DNA of 64,000 bases from Allomuricauda ruestringensis DSM 13258 (lineage in GTDB: Bacteria; Bacteroidota; Bacteroidia; Flavobacteriales; Flavobacteriaceae). This document shows positions 38,634 through 47,227 of this stretch, one piece after another. The stretch covers positions 1,189,501-1,253,500 of the forward strand of contig NC_015945.1 of the NCBI RefSeq assembly GCF_000224085.1. Reading direction: 5' to 3'. How positions within the stretch are numbered: position 1 is the stretch's first letter; every line of letters starts with the position of its first letter. Both the position numbers and the translations under genes were made by a program. Under the pieces are notes generated by a model. The model saw nothing but the letters and a program-made list of their open reading frames with translations, ran no database searches and was not told the DNA's origin.

Positions 38634-40427
38634 TTACTTATGAAAAGTTTTATAAATTTTCTTTGCCTTGGACGCCCCAACGGAGGCCGTTAAAGTTTCC
38701 AGGGACGCTTCTTTGATTCGTTTTACCGATTTAAAGCTTTTTAATAGTTGCTGGGCGGTTTTTTCTCCTATCCCATCAATATTAACCAATTCTGAACTAA
38801 TTGCACCCTTGCTCCTTTTGTTCCGGTGATGGGTAATCCCAAAGCGGTGGGCTTCGTTTCGGAGCTGTTGGATTATTTTTAAACTTTCCGACCTTTTGTC
38901 CAAATACAACGGTACCGGGTCATCCGGAAAATAGATTTCTTCCAAACGCTTGGCAATGCCAATAATGGCAATTTTTCCACGTAGCCCCAAAACTTCCAAA
39001 CTCTTTAACGCTGACGATAATTGCCCTTTTCCTCCATCAATCACAATAAGTTGGGGCAGGGGTTCTTCTTCATCGAGCAATCTTTTGTATCGCCTAAACA
39101 CCACCTCCTCCATACTGGCAAAATCATCCGGTCCCTCCACCGTTTTTATATTGAAGTGCCGGTACTCTTTTTTGGAAGGCTTACCATCTTTGAAAACAAC
39201 ACAAGCTGCCACCGGATTACTGCCTTGTATGTTGGAATTATCAAAACACTCAATATGTCGTGGCTCCTCCGAAAGCCGTAAATCCGACTTCATTTGTGTC
39301 ATGATCCGTTTAGTATGGCGGTCTGGATCGGTAATCTTGATTTGCTTTAGCCTATCCTGCCTATAAAACCTCGCATTACGTTCGGACAGGTCTAAAATTC
39401 TACGCTTATCGCCCAATTTGGGCAAGATCATCTTTAAATCATCATCCACCGTAACCGGAAAAGGTAGATATATTTCCTTTGATTTTGAATTGAACCGCTG
39501 TCTGATCTCGGTGATGCCCAGTTGAAGCAATTCTTCATCGGTTTCATCAAGCTTTTTCTTTATTTCCAAAGTATGCGACCTAATTATGGCCCCGTGGGAA
39601 ATCTGTAAAAAATTTACATAGGCGTGGGTTTCATCAGAAATAATCGAAAACACATCCACATTGTTGATTTTTGGGTTCACTACGGTAGATTTGGCCTGAT
39701 AATTTTCCAGAACTTCAATCTTGTCCTTCACACGCTGCGCCTTTTCAAACTCCATTTTTTCAGCAAAATCCTTCATTTGTTGTTTAAAGGTCTGTATGGA
39801 GTTTTTTAAGTTTCCTTTTATGATTTGCCTAATATCTTCTATCTGGTCATGATACTCTTTTTCGCTTTGAAGTCCCTCGCAAGGCCCCAAACAATTGCCC
39901 AAATGATAGTCCAAGCACACCTTGTATTTTCCTGCTTCAATCTTCTCTTCGGAAAGGTCGTAGTTGCAGGTACGCAATGGGTACAGGCTTTTTACCAGAT
40001 CCAGGAGCGTCCTCACCGTTTTCATACTGGTATAGGGGCCAAAGTATTCGGAACCGTCCTTAATCAGTTTTCGTGTGGAAAATACTCTGGGGAACCTTTC
40101 ATTTTTAATACAGATCCAAGGATACGATTTATCGTCCTTGAGCAAAACGTTGTACCTGGGCAGTAGTTTTTTAATGAGATTGTTTTCCAATAAAAGAGCA
40201 TCCGACTCCGTAGGCACCACAATATGTTTAATGGAATGAATCTTCCTTACCAGTACCCTAGTTTTGCCATACTCTTGTTTTTTATTGAAATAAGAGGAAA
40301 CCCGTTTTTTAAGGTTTTTGGCCTTGCCCACATATAAAATTTTTCCATCGACATCATAAAATTGATAAACTCCAGGATTATTGGGTAGCGAACTTAACTG
40401 TACTTCTAAAGATGTTGATTTGGACAT
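38634..40427 (-). CDS. uvrC: Excinuclease ABC subunit C
   Basis: 597 residues. An N-terminal GIY-YIG nuclease domain (PGVYQFYD, ILYVGKAKNLKKRVSSYF, about 18-48) makes the 3' incision. The UvrB-binding UVR segment is at about 205-245, the RNase-H-like 5' nuclease core has HIECFDNSNIQGSNPVA and VIDGGKGQLSSA, and C-terminal helix-hairpin-helix motifs follow (NIDGIGEKTAQQLLKSF). It acts in nucleotide excision repair. Coupling with the patatin gene is probably only positional. Confidence 0.98.
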   Translation of the reverse strand: MSKSTSLEVQLSSLPNNPGVYQFYDVDGKILYVGKAKNLKKRVSSYFNKKQEYGKTRVLVRKIHSIKHIVVPTESDALLLENNLIKKLLPRYNVLLKDDKSYPWICIKNERFPRVFSTRKLIKDGSEYFGPYTSMKTVRTLLDLVKSLYPLRTCNYDLSEEKIEAGKYKVCLDYHLGNCLGPCEGLQSEKEYHDQIEDIRQIIKGNLKNSIQTFKQQMKDFAEKMEFEKAQRVKDKIEVLENYQAKSTVVNPKINNVDVFSIISDETHAYVNFLQISHGAIIRSHTLEIKKKLDETDEELLQLGITEIRQRFNSKSKEIYLPFPVTVDDDLKMILPKLGDKRRILDLSERNARFYRQDRLKQIKITDPDRHTKRIMTQMKSDLRLSEEPRHIECFDNSNIQGSNPVAACVVFKDGKPSKKEYRHFNIKTVEGPDDFASMEEVVFRRYKRLLDEEEPLPQLIVIDGGKGQLSSALKSLEVLGLRGKIAIIGIAKRLEEIYFPDDPVPLYLDKRSESLKIIQQLRNEAHRFGITHHRNKRSKGAISSELVNIDGIGEKTAQQLLKSFKSVKRIKEASLETLTASVGASKAKKIYKTFHK

Positions 40428-40464
40428 AAGTAGTTCTAAAAATGAACTGTTTTTGACTTTATAA

Positions 40465-40472
40465 CAAAGTTA
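40465..40472 (-). promoter_or_regulatory. Candidate uvrC -7 box TAACTTTG within a palindrome
   Basis: Exact TAnnTTTG on the minus strand, 38 bp before the uvrC ATG. It lies inside the inverted repeat TATAAC-aaa-GTTATA (40460-40474), so a repressor could cover it. No TTG stands at the -33 distance. Confidence 0.4.
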
Positions 40473-40474
40473 TA

Positions 40475-40767
40475 TTTTAATTGCGGTGATAATTGTTAAA
40501 CTTGATGAATTCACGTTTTGCGTTGATATTTGATCGTTCTCACTTTAAATTCCATCAAAAAGTACACAAAATCAGAATTTTGGCTACTCAATCCCAAACA
40601 AGGGTTTGTCCCTAAAAAAACTATGGGAATTGGACAATTTAACGATTGAGGTTTGGTTTAATTTGTTAAACAGTTGCTAAAAACTGTGCATTTCATCGAT
40701 AAAAAGTGCATTTCATGGTAAAATTTTCAATTGTTTTACTTACATTTAACCGTATAAACATAATCCT
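40475..40767. other. Intergenic region upstream of the 30-aa peptide, with repeats
   Basis: No gene longer than a few codons is convincing. Visible structure: inverted repeat ACAGTT / AACTGT (40670-40675 with 40682-40687), overlapping a direct repeat GTGCATTTCAT at 40686-40696 and 40706-40716. The repeat period is 20 bp, about two helical turns, as for dimeric regulators. The rest is AT-rich. Confidence 0.5.
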
Positions 40768-40860
40768 ATGGAAAACTATATTATCGTTTTGGGAATGTAC
40801 TTGATTTTGATGCTTTTCTTCAAAATATTTTTCTCCGTTGCAACCAACAAAGGAGAATAA
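40768..40860 (+). CDS. 30-residue single-pass membrane peptide (putative)
   Basis: ATG at 40768, TAA at 40858-40860. The product begins MENYIIVLG and has one hydrophobic helix (about 4-24) ending in a charged tail TNKGE. Size and layout are like small membrane subunits such as KdpF or CcoS, but the neighbour is 5-FTHF cyclo-ligase (starting 43 bp later), and no transporter or oxidase is nearby. Support: a start after a regulatory-looking repeat region, hydrophobic-then-charged organisation, and a frame kept open to a clean stop. There is no homology evidence. Confidence 0.45.
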   Translation: MENYIIVLGMYLILMLFFKIFFSVATNKGE

Positions 40861-40903
40861 TGCTCCATTGCCCAAAAACAACTCCAAAATTTTCAACAGT
40901 TAA

Positions 40904-41467
40904 ATGTTGAAACGTGAACTTAGAAAAAAATACAAAAATCTGAGAGCAGCTATTACTTCTGCAAAAGCCTCAGATTTAAGTTTGGTGTTAGCCAACAATA
41001 TACTCCAAATCCCTATCTGGGATTTTTTTTATTACCATATATTCCTAAGCATTGAGGAAAAAAGCGAAGTGGACACTTTGCCCTTGATAACACTTCTCCA
41101 AGGAAAGGATAAAAACGTGGTGGTTCCCAAAGTGGTAAGCAGCAATTCCATGGAAAATTATTTGCTCACCGATAATACTGCCTTTAAGAAAAGTGCTTGG
41201 GGCGTACCCGAACCTATGGATGGCATTGAAGTCCCTGAAAACAAAATTGATGTAGTTTTTGTACCATTACTGGCTTTTGATGCCTTGGGCAACCGGGTTG
41301 GATACGGAAAGGGCTTTTACGATACCTTTTTGAACAAATGCCGCAAGGAAACCATAAAAATTGGCTTATCGTTTTTTGAAGCTGAAAGCGAACAAATTAC
41401 CGATGTCCATGAAAACGACGTAAAATTGGACTACTGCGTTACCCCAAAAAAGGTTTATACATTCTGA
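40904..41467 (+). CDS. 5-formyltetrahydrofolate cyclo-ligase
   Basis: 187 residues. It converts 5-formyl-THF to 5,10-methenyl-THF with ATP. Family marks: N-terminal LKRELRKKYKNLR, the adenine and phosphate loop region VVVPKVV, WGVPEP, VFVPLLAFDALGNRVGYGKGFYD (GYGKGFYD is the signature) and C-terminal KLDYCVTPK. It is cytosolic and links to the folate pool also served by fhs (8073). It overlaps the convergent lspA by 13 bp. Confidence 0.95.
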   Translation: MLKRELRKKYKNLRAAITSAKASDLSLVLANNILQIPIWDFFYYHIFLSIEEKSEVDTLPLITLLQGKDKNVVVPKVVSSNSMENYLLTDNTAFKKSAWGVPEPMDGIEVPENKIDVVFVPLLAFDALGNRVGYGKGFYDTFLNKCRKETIKIGLSFFEAESEQITDVHENDVKLDYCVTPKKVYTF

Positions 41468-42105
41468 TCGGCAGCGGCCTCTTTCTTATCTTCCTCCTTT
41501 GGAAATGCTTTTTTGTTGAATACGATCAAAATTCCCACCCCTGTACTTATTGCGGTATCGGCAATGTTGAACACAGGCTCAAAAAAACGAAAACGTTGAC
41601 CTCCCCAAGAGGGAACCCAATCTGGCCAAGTGGTATCCACCAAAGGAAAGTACAACATGTCCACCACCTTGCCATGAAACAAACTTCCGTAAGGCTCTTC
41701 CGCAAAAAGTGTAGCAACTTGTCCGTTACTGTGGTCAAAAATAAGCCCGTAGAAAACCGAGTCGATAATATTCCCCACAGCTCCTGCAAAAATCAAGGAA
41801 ACCGCCAAAATCAAAGTTTTGGGTGATTGTTTTCTAATAATGTCCCACAGCCAGTATCCGATTCCAAAAACGGCAAAAATTCGAAATATGGTCAATATCA
41901 ATTTTCCTGCTGGTTCGGATATGGGCAGCAAATCACTCAATTTTGTACCCCAAGCAGCGCCTTCATTCTCAATAAAAAGTATTTTGAACCAACTGAAAAC
42001 CTCATTCGCCTCACCCAATATAAAATTGGTTTTGATATAGATTTTACTGATCTGGTCCACCAATAGGATCAGAATGATGATAATAAGGGACTTCTTTAAA
42101 TTCAT
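41455..42105 (-). CDS. lspA: Lipoprotein signal peptidase (signal peptidase II)
   Basis: 216 residues, longer than the ~165 of E. coli because of a loop insertion (about 125-170) that is usual in Bacteroidota. The catalytic aspartates are Asp115 (GNIIDSVFYG) and Asp183 (FNIADTAIS). Four membrane helices, inner membrane. It cleaves prolipoproteins before the lipidated Cys, so it processes the lipoproteins seen throughout this window. It is the last gene after ileS, dksA-like and the DUF4097-like gene (33-bp gap). Confidence 0.96.
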   Translation of the reverse strand: MNLKKSLIIIILILLVDQISKIYIKTNFILGEANEVFSWFKILFIENEGAAWGTKLSDLLPISEPAGKLILTIFRIFAVFGIGYWLWDIIRKQSPKTLILAVSLIFAGAVGNIIDSVFYGLIFDHSNGQVATLFAEEPYGSLFHGKVVDMLYFPLVDTTWPDWVPSWGGQRFRFFEPVFNIADTAISTGVGILIVFNKKAFPKEEDKKEAAADQNV

Positions 42106-42138
42106 TCTTCTATTAAAAGGATTGCAAAAATATGGATA

Positions 42139-42759
42139 TTATTTTGTTTTGGTCAGGAAGATGTCGCCTTCTATCGTCTTCAGAACAAATAGATTGTGAC
42201 CAAAGGGTATTGTTTCCTTCTCTACTTTCCCGTAAGTGCTCTCCGCAACAATATCTCCACTCGGTGCAGTTACTGTAATATCCCCTTTTTGGGTGGTCAC
42301 TTTAACAGATTCGGAAACATTCTCCAAGGTACAGCGCCCATCGGACAAAGTAACATTCAAATCTTCATATTTTCCCGAGACATACAAATTGGTATTGGTT
42401 CCAAATACATCTACACTTTTGTATTCCGGTACACTAATTTCCAAAGCTATGGAAACAACTTTGTGAGCACTGAGTTTGTCGTTGGGGTTTACAAAAAGGG
42501 GTTGAAAGCCTGCACTTATCATAGCGGTGGTCCCGCTTTGCTCAATAGAAATCAATAAATCTTTGGCATATTCCCCCTCCATACTTGCTGAGACTTGGAC
42601 CTCATCGGACGATGCGGTCTTTAAATCAATTCGGTAGCAATATTGGGCATCAATTTGAATGGTTGCTGTTCGGGGACCAATAAAGGCTTTCCTTACCAAT
42701 TTTTGCCCGTGAACATGCACGAGCGTAAAAAAAACGAACAAAAACAATAGTGCCCTCAT
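42139..42759 (-). CDS. Secreted DUF4097-like beta-repeat protein
   Basis: 206 residues with a signal peptide (about 1-18, ending HVHGQ). The mature part is built of short beta-strand repeats (VDVFGTNTNLYVSGKYEDLNVTLSDGRCTLENVSESVKVTTQKGDITVTAPSGDIVAES), the pattern of DUF4097/adhesin-like beta-helix domains. It is probably envelope-associated with unknown function. Its ATG follows only 8 bp after the T tract of a strong terminator, which bears on its expression. Confidence 0.7.
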   Translation of the reverse strand: MRALLFLFVFFTLVHVHGQKLVRKAFIGPRTATIQIDAQYCYRIDLKTASSDEVQVSASMEGEYAKDLLISIEQSGTTAMISAGFQPLFVNPNDKLSAHKVVSIALEISVPEYKSVDVFGTNTNLYVSGKYEDLNVTLSDGRCTLENVSESVKVTTQKGDITVTAPSGDIVAESTYGKVEKETIPFGHNLFVLKTIEGDIFLTKTK

Positions 42760-42763
42760 AAAT

Positions 42764-42784
42764 AAAAAACGCCCGAAGGCGTTT
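42764..42784 (-). terminator. UUCG-loop intrinsic terminator after ileS-dksA
   Basis: On the minus strand: AAACGCC-TTCG-GGCGTTT (42784-42778 with 42773-42767) and a run of six T. The UUCG tetraloop makes the stem very stable. It starts 4 bp after the DksA-like stop and ends beside the next start codon. Confidence 0.85.
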
Positions 42785-42787
42785 CAA

Positions 42788-43171
42788 TTACTTCTGCATG
42801 TTCTTCGCCTCAATGCTCAAAGTAGCATGGGGCACAAGCTTTAATCGCTCCTTGTTGATGAGCTTTCCGGTAACCCTGCAAACACCATAAGTCTTGTTCT
42901 CAATTCTCAATAGCGCATTCTTTAAGTCGCGGATAAATTTCTCCTGACGGATGGCCAATTGGGTGTTCGCTTCCTTGCTCATGGTCTCAGAGCCTTCCTC
43001 AAATGCTTTAAACGTTGGTGAAGTATCATCTGTACCGTTGTTACCATCGTTCATGTAGGAGCTCTTTAAAAGTTCCAAGTGTTTCTTGGCCTTCTCTATT
43101 TTTTCCTCTATCAAAGCCCTGAATTCTGCAAGGTCCTTGTCGGAATATCTTACTGTTGAATCTTCTGCCAT
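42788..43171 (-). CDS. TraR/DksA-family protein with degenerate zinc finger
   Basis: 127 residues. A coiled-coil N-terminal part (about 10-90) precedes the DksA-type globular end YGVCRVTGKLINKERLKLVPHATLSIEAK. The classical finger has four Cys; here only one remains, a form common in Bacteroidota, so zinc binding is doubtful. DksA-like proteins act in the secondary channel of RNA polymerase, often with ppGpp. It is 3 bp downstream of ileS, so the two are cotranscribed, linking it to translation capacity. Confidence 0.85.
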   Translation of the reverse strand: MAEDSTVRYSDKDLAEFRALIEEKIEKAKKHLELLKSSYMNDGNNGTDDTSPTFKAFEEGSETMSKEANTQLAIRQEKFIRDLKNALLRIENKTYGVCRVTGKLINKERLKLVPHATLSIEAKNMQK

Positions 43172-43174
43172 TTT

Positions 43175-46100
43175 CTAATGTTTTTGAATAAACAATTTTG
43201 TATTCACTTCATCAAAGGCAATTGCTATACCTTCTTCAAGTTTTTCTTCAAAGTTGAGCTCGGCGGTCAAAGTTTCCGTTTTGATGTAATCCTCGTTACT
43301 GGAAACCGCATTTTCCACAAAGCCGTCCTTCAATATCTTAATATCAATTTTATCAGTCACCTCAAACCCGGATTCCTTTCGAAGATTCTGGATTCGGTTC
43401 ACTAGCTCTCTCGCAATACCTTCTTTTCTTAAGGTTTCATCTATGGTAACATCCAGAGCTACGGTCAACGGCCCTGAACTGGCCACCAACCAACCTTCAA
43501 TATCTTGAGAACTTATATCTACATCGGTTAACTGTAAATTAACGGTTTTATTTTCCAACTGTAGCAATAATTCTCCCTCGCGTTCCATTTTTTGTATGTC
43601 CTCTTGACCCAATTTTGATACTCCGGCAGCAATTGCTTTCATATCCTTACCAAATTTTGGGCCCAAAACCTTAAAATTGGGTTTTATTTGTTTTACAAGA
43701 ACTCCTGAAGCATCGTCCAACATCTCAATCTCTTTCACGTTTACTTCGGATTTCACCAAATCGGAAACGGCTTCAATATCGCTTCTTTGCTCATTATCCA
43801 AAACTGGGATCATGATTTTTTGAAGCGGTTGGCGCACCTTTATTTTCTCCTTCTGACGGATGGAAAGCACCAAAGAAGAAATTTTCTGGGCCAACTGCAT
43901 CTTACGCTCCAAGTCTTTGTTCACCATATTGGCATCAAAAACAGGGAACTCTGCCAAGTGTACACTTTCAAAACCATCCTTTTTGGTCGTGGCATCCAGA
44001 TCCTTGTACAACTGGTCCATAAAAAATGGCGCGATCGGCGCGGATAATTTGGCCACGGTCGCCAAACAGGTGTAAAGCGTTTGGTAAGCCGAAATCTTGT
44101 CCTGTTGATAATCCCCTTTCCAGAAGCGTCTTCTGCTCAAGCGAACATACCAATTGCTCAAATTCTCCTGAACGTAATCGGAAATCATCCTTGCTGCCCG
44201 GGTAGCTTCATAATCTCCGTAGGCTTCATCCACATTTTTGATCAAGGTGTGGAGCTCGGACAAGATCCACTGATCAATCTCTGGCCTGTCCTGTAACGGA
44301 ATATCGGCTTCGGAATAATCAAATTCATCAATATTGGCATAAAGCGCCATAAAGGAGTAGGTATTGTACAGTGTTCCAAAGAACTTTCGTTTTACCTCAA
44401 CAACGCCTTCAATATCAAATTTCAGGTTGTCCCAAGGGTTGGCGTTGGAAATCATGTACCAACGTGTGGCATCGGGACCATGTTCTGGCAACACCTCGAA
44501 CGGGTCTACGGCATTGCCCAATCGTTTGGACATTTTTTTGCCTTCCTTGTCCAAAACAAGCCCATTGGAGACTACATTTTTATAGGCGATGCTATCAAAA
44601 ACCATAGTAGCAATCGCATGTAGGGTATAGAACCAACCACGGGTCTGATCCACACCTTCAGCGATAAAGTTGGCCGGAAACGCTACGCCATCATCAATAA
44701 ATTCCTTGTTCTCAAAAGGATAGTGCCATTGTGCGTAGGGCATGGAACCACTATCGAACCAAACGTCGATAAGGTCTGCTTCGCGCTTCATGGGCTGTCC
44801 GGATGGGGAAACCAAAGTGATGCCATCCACTATATTTTTATGCAGGTCGATTTTGTCGTAGTTGGACTCGCTCATATCACCCACTACAAAATCCTCAAAA
44901 ACATCCTTCTCCAACACACCCGCCTCAACAGCTTTGGCCATTTCTGACTTTAGTTCTTCCACGGAACCTATCATCAGTTCCTCCTTACCATCTTCGGTTC
45001 GCCAAATGGGCAATGGAATGCCCCAGTATCTTGATCGGGATAGGTTCCAGTCGTTCGCATTGGCCAACCAGTTCCCAAAACGCCCTTCGCCAGTGGATTT
45101 TGGTTTCCAGTTGATGGTCTGGTTCAGCTCGAACATACGATCCTTGACATCGGTTACTTTGATAAACCAAGAATTCAATGGATAATACAAGATGGGTTTA
45201 TCCGTACGCCAGCAATTTGGGTAACTGTGCACATATTTCTCGACCTTAAAGGCCTTGTTCTCTATTTTTAGTTTGATGGCAATCTCAACATCAACAGACT
45301 TTTCGGGCACTTCGCCCTCATCATAGTATTCGTTCTTTACATATTTGCCGCCAAACTCCTTCATTTCGGGTCTAAACTTGCCTTGAAGGTCCACCAATGG
45401 AACTGGATTGTCATTTTCGTCCAAAACCAGCATCGGAGGCACTTCTGGTGTGGCCTGTTTTGCCACCAAGGCATCGTCCGCACCAAAGGTGGGCGCGGTA
45501 TGTACAATTCCCGTACCGTCTTCGGTGGTTACAAAATCCCCGGAAATTATTCTGAAAGCATTTTCTGGGTTTTGGTAGGGTTGCACATAATCAATCAACT
45601 GTTCGTACTGGATGCCGACCAAATCCTTGCCTACAAAAGTTTCTCCTACCAAATATGGAATCTTTTTATCACCTTCTTGAAATGATTTCAGTTCTTCCTC
45701 TGTTTCAACTTTGGAGAATTTTCCAGAAAAGTTATAATTCACCAGGTTTTTAGCCACCACCACATTGATGGGCTCAAAGGTGTATTGGTTGTATGATCTT
45801 ACAAGTACATACTCAATTTTTGGCCCTACGGTCAAAGCTGTGTTCGATGGAAGCGTCCAAGGAGTGGTTGTCCATGCCAAGAAAAAGATATCCCCCTCAA
45901 CTTTCTTTAAAACCGCTGGAAGTGAATCGGTTTTAGCCTTGAATTGAGCCGTAACCGTGGTATCCGTCACATCCTGATAAGTACCTGGTTGATTCAACTC
46001 ATGTGAGCTCAACCCTGTACCCGCCTTTGGCGAATAGGGTTGAATAGTGTAGCCTTTATAGATAAGCCCTTTGTCGTAAATCTGTTTTAACAACCACCAA

Positions 46101-46576
46101 ACGGACTCCATGTACTTGGACTTGTATGTGATATATGGATTGTCCATATCCACCCAATACCCCACTTTTTCGGTCATCTCGTTCCAAACGTCCGTGTAAC
46201 GCATTACCGCTTTTTTACAGGCCGCATTGTAATCTTCAACCGATATTTTCTTTCCAATATCCTCTTTGGTAATGCCAAGCTCCTTTTCTACGCCTATCTC
46301 TACAGGTAGGCCGTGGGTATCCCATCCCGCTTTTCTTTTTACCTGAAAACCCTTCATTGTTTTGTACCGCGGAAATATATCCTTGATGGTACGCGCCATT
46401 ACGTGATGGATCCCGGGCATTCCGTTTGCAGATGGTGGGCCTTCATAAAATACATAGCTCTCCTTGCCCTCCCGTGTGGAAACGCTCTTTTCAAAAATCT
46501 GTTTGTCCTTCCAAAAGTCAAGAATTTCTTCAGATACTTTTGGCAAATCCAATCCCTTATATTCCGCAAACTTCAT
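43175..46576 (-). CDS. ileS: Isoleucyl-tRNA synthetase
   Basis: 1133 residues, the long eukaryote-like type found in many Bacteroidota. Class I signatures: PPSANGMPGIHHV (about 47-59, HIGH variant) and KMSKR at 681-685. An editing (CP1) domain lies between (FLAWTTTPWTLPSNTAL), and the C-terminal anticodon domains show YVQENLSNWYVRLSRRRFW. It charges tRNA-Ile. This IleS type is the one often less sensitive to mupirocin (family knowledge, untested here). No T-box leader is visible upstream. Confidence 0.98.
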   Translation of the reverse strand: MKFAEYKGLDLPKVSEEILDFWKDKQIFEKSVSTREGKESYVFYEGPPSANGMPGIHHVMARTIKDIFPRYKTMKGFQVKRKAGWDTHGLPVEIGVEKELGITKEDIGKKISVEDYNAACKKAVMRYTDVWNEMTEKVGYWVDMDNPYITYKSKYMESVWWLLKQIYDKGLIYKGYTIQPYSPKAGTGLSSHELNQPGTYQDVTDTTVTAQFKAKTDSLPAVLKKVEGDIFFLAWTTTPWTLPSNTALTVGPKIEYVLVRSYNQYTFEPINVVVAKNLVNYNFSGKFSKVETEEELKSFQEGDKKIPYLVGETFVGKDLVGIQYEQLIDYVQPYQNPENAFRIISGDFVTTEDGTGIVHTAPTFGADDALVAKQATPEVPPMLVLDENDNPVPLVDLQGKFRPEMKEFGGKYVKNEYYDEGEVPEKSVDVEIAIKLKIENKAFKVEKYVHSYPNCWRTDKPILYYPLNSWFIKVTDVKDRMFELNQTINWKPKSTGEGRFGNWLANANDWNLSRSRYWGIPLPIWRTEDGKEELMIGSVEELKSEMAKAVEAGVLEKDVFEDFVVGDMSESNYDKIDLHKNIVDGITLVSPSGQPMKREADLIDVWFDSGSMPYAQWHYPFENKEFIDDGVAFPANFIAEGVDQTRGWFYTLHAIATMVFDSIAYKNVVSNGLVLDKEGKKMSKRLGNAVDPFEVLPEHGPDATRWYMISNANPWDNLKFDIEGVVEVKRKFFGTLYNTYSFMALYANIDEFDYSEADIPLQDRPEIDQWILSELHTLIKNVDEAYGDYEATRAARMISDYVQENLSNWYVRLSRRRFWKGDYQQDKISAYQTLYTCLATVAKLSAPIAPFFMDQLYKDLDATTKKDGFESVHLAEFPVFDANMVNKDLERKMQLAQKISSLVLSIRQKEKIKVRQPLQKIMIPVLDNEQRSDIEAVSDLVKSEVNVKEIEMLDDASGVLVKQIKPNFKVLGPKFGKDMKAIAAGVSKLGQEDIQKMEREGELLLQLENKTVNLQLTDVDISSQDIEGWLVASSGPLTVALDVTIDETLRKEGIARELVNRIQNLRKESGFEVTDKIDIKILKDGFVENAVSSNEDYIKTETLTAELNFEEKLEEGIAIAFDEVNTKLFIQKH

Positions 46577-46756
46577 ATACTGCTTCTTCTACTAGAATTC
46601 AAGTTTGCAAAATTATAAATTTAGATGGAATTATACCCTGCATTTTTGCATTAGAATTCACTTAATTCCCTTAACCTAAATATGATAAGCGCCAAATCAC
46701 TTCTTAACATAAATTTCCTTATATTGATTCCTCATTAACACTTAACCATATAAATC

Positions 46757-47050
46757 ATGAAAAAAGTACTAATTGCCGCAATGGCATTGACCTTGTCCGT
46801 GTCTGTTATGACTTCCTGTAGGGACACTAAGGACAAAACCGAGGAGGCTTCTGAGGAAGCTGCAAAAACCTTGGAAGAGGCTGGTGAAGATTTAGAGAAG
46901 GCCGCAGAAGATGCTGCAGATGCCATGAAAGAAGCTGGCGAAGATGCCAAAGAAATGGGCGAAAAGGCTCTGGACAGCATTAAAAAAGCTGGTGAAGAAA
47001 CCATAGATGCCACAAAAGAGGCTGCGAAAAAAGCTATTGATAGCATGTAG
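46757..47050 (+). CDS. Small lipoprotein with 11-mer amphipathic charged repeats
   Basis: 97 residues. The lipoprotein signal ends SVMTSC (Cys21). Everything after is Ala/Glu/Lys/Asp helix with near-repeats such as EEAGEDLEKAAEDAADAMKEAGED, resembling LEA or apolipoprotein-like 11-residue patterns. There are no aromatic residues and no further cysteine in the mature part. It is likely an outer-membrane-tethered helical rod, possibly stress or desiccation related (inference). The opposite strand is also fully open over this region, an artefact of the GAR/GCN codon repeats. It stands alone between ileS and a repeat region. Confidence 0.75.
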   Translation: MKKVLIAAMALTLSVSVMTSCRDTKDKTEEASEEAAKTLEEAGEDLEKAAEDAADAMKEAGEDAKEMGEKALDSIKKAGEETIDATKEAAKKAIDSM

Positions 47051-47088
47051 CTCTAAACGGACTCACGGCAAAAAGTCTCAAAAAAAGA

Positions 47089-47220
47089 AGAGGGTTTCTA
47101 AAAGGAGGTTTCCGTCAACCTGAACTTGTTTCAGGTTCTCATAACAATTGGTTTATCAGCATAATGAGATTCTGAAATGAATTCAGAATGACGCATTTCA
47201 ATACTTTTTAGAAACCCTCT
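47089..47220. terminator. Terminator with 15-bp arms split by an inserted palindromic element
   Basis: AGAGGGTTTCTAAAA (47089-47103) and TTTTAGAAACCCTCT (47206-47220) are perfect inverted repeats flanked by A-rich and T-rich runs, as in a bidirectional terminator between two convergent genes. Instead of a short loop they enclose 102 bp containing the 47114-47193 element. Confidence 0.65.
47114..47194. repeat. Two-armed palindromic intergenic element (REP/BIME-like)
   Basis: It begins CGTCAACCTGAA-cttg-TTTCAGGTTCTCA and ends TGAGATTCTGAA-atga-ATTCAGAATGACG. Each half forms its own hairpin, and the outer ends CGTCA/TGACG and TCTCA/TGAGA are inverted. Half-copies occur at 7315 and 27942, so the element is dispersed in this genome. 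Confidence 0.7.
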
Positions 47221-47227
47221 TTGCTTT

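Noticed and set aside
46735-47046. Antisense open frame of 103 codons across the charged-repeat lipoprotein gene
   Set aside because: It is a by-product of repetitive GAR/GCN codons on the other strand (Ala/Ser-rich low complexity); the plus-strand protein has a proper lipoprotein signal.
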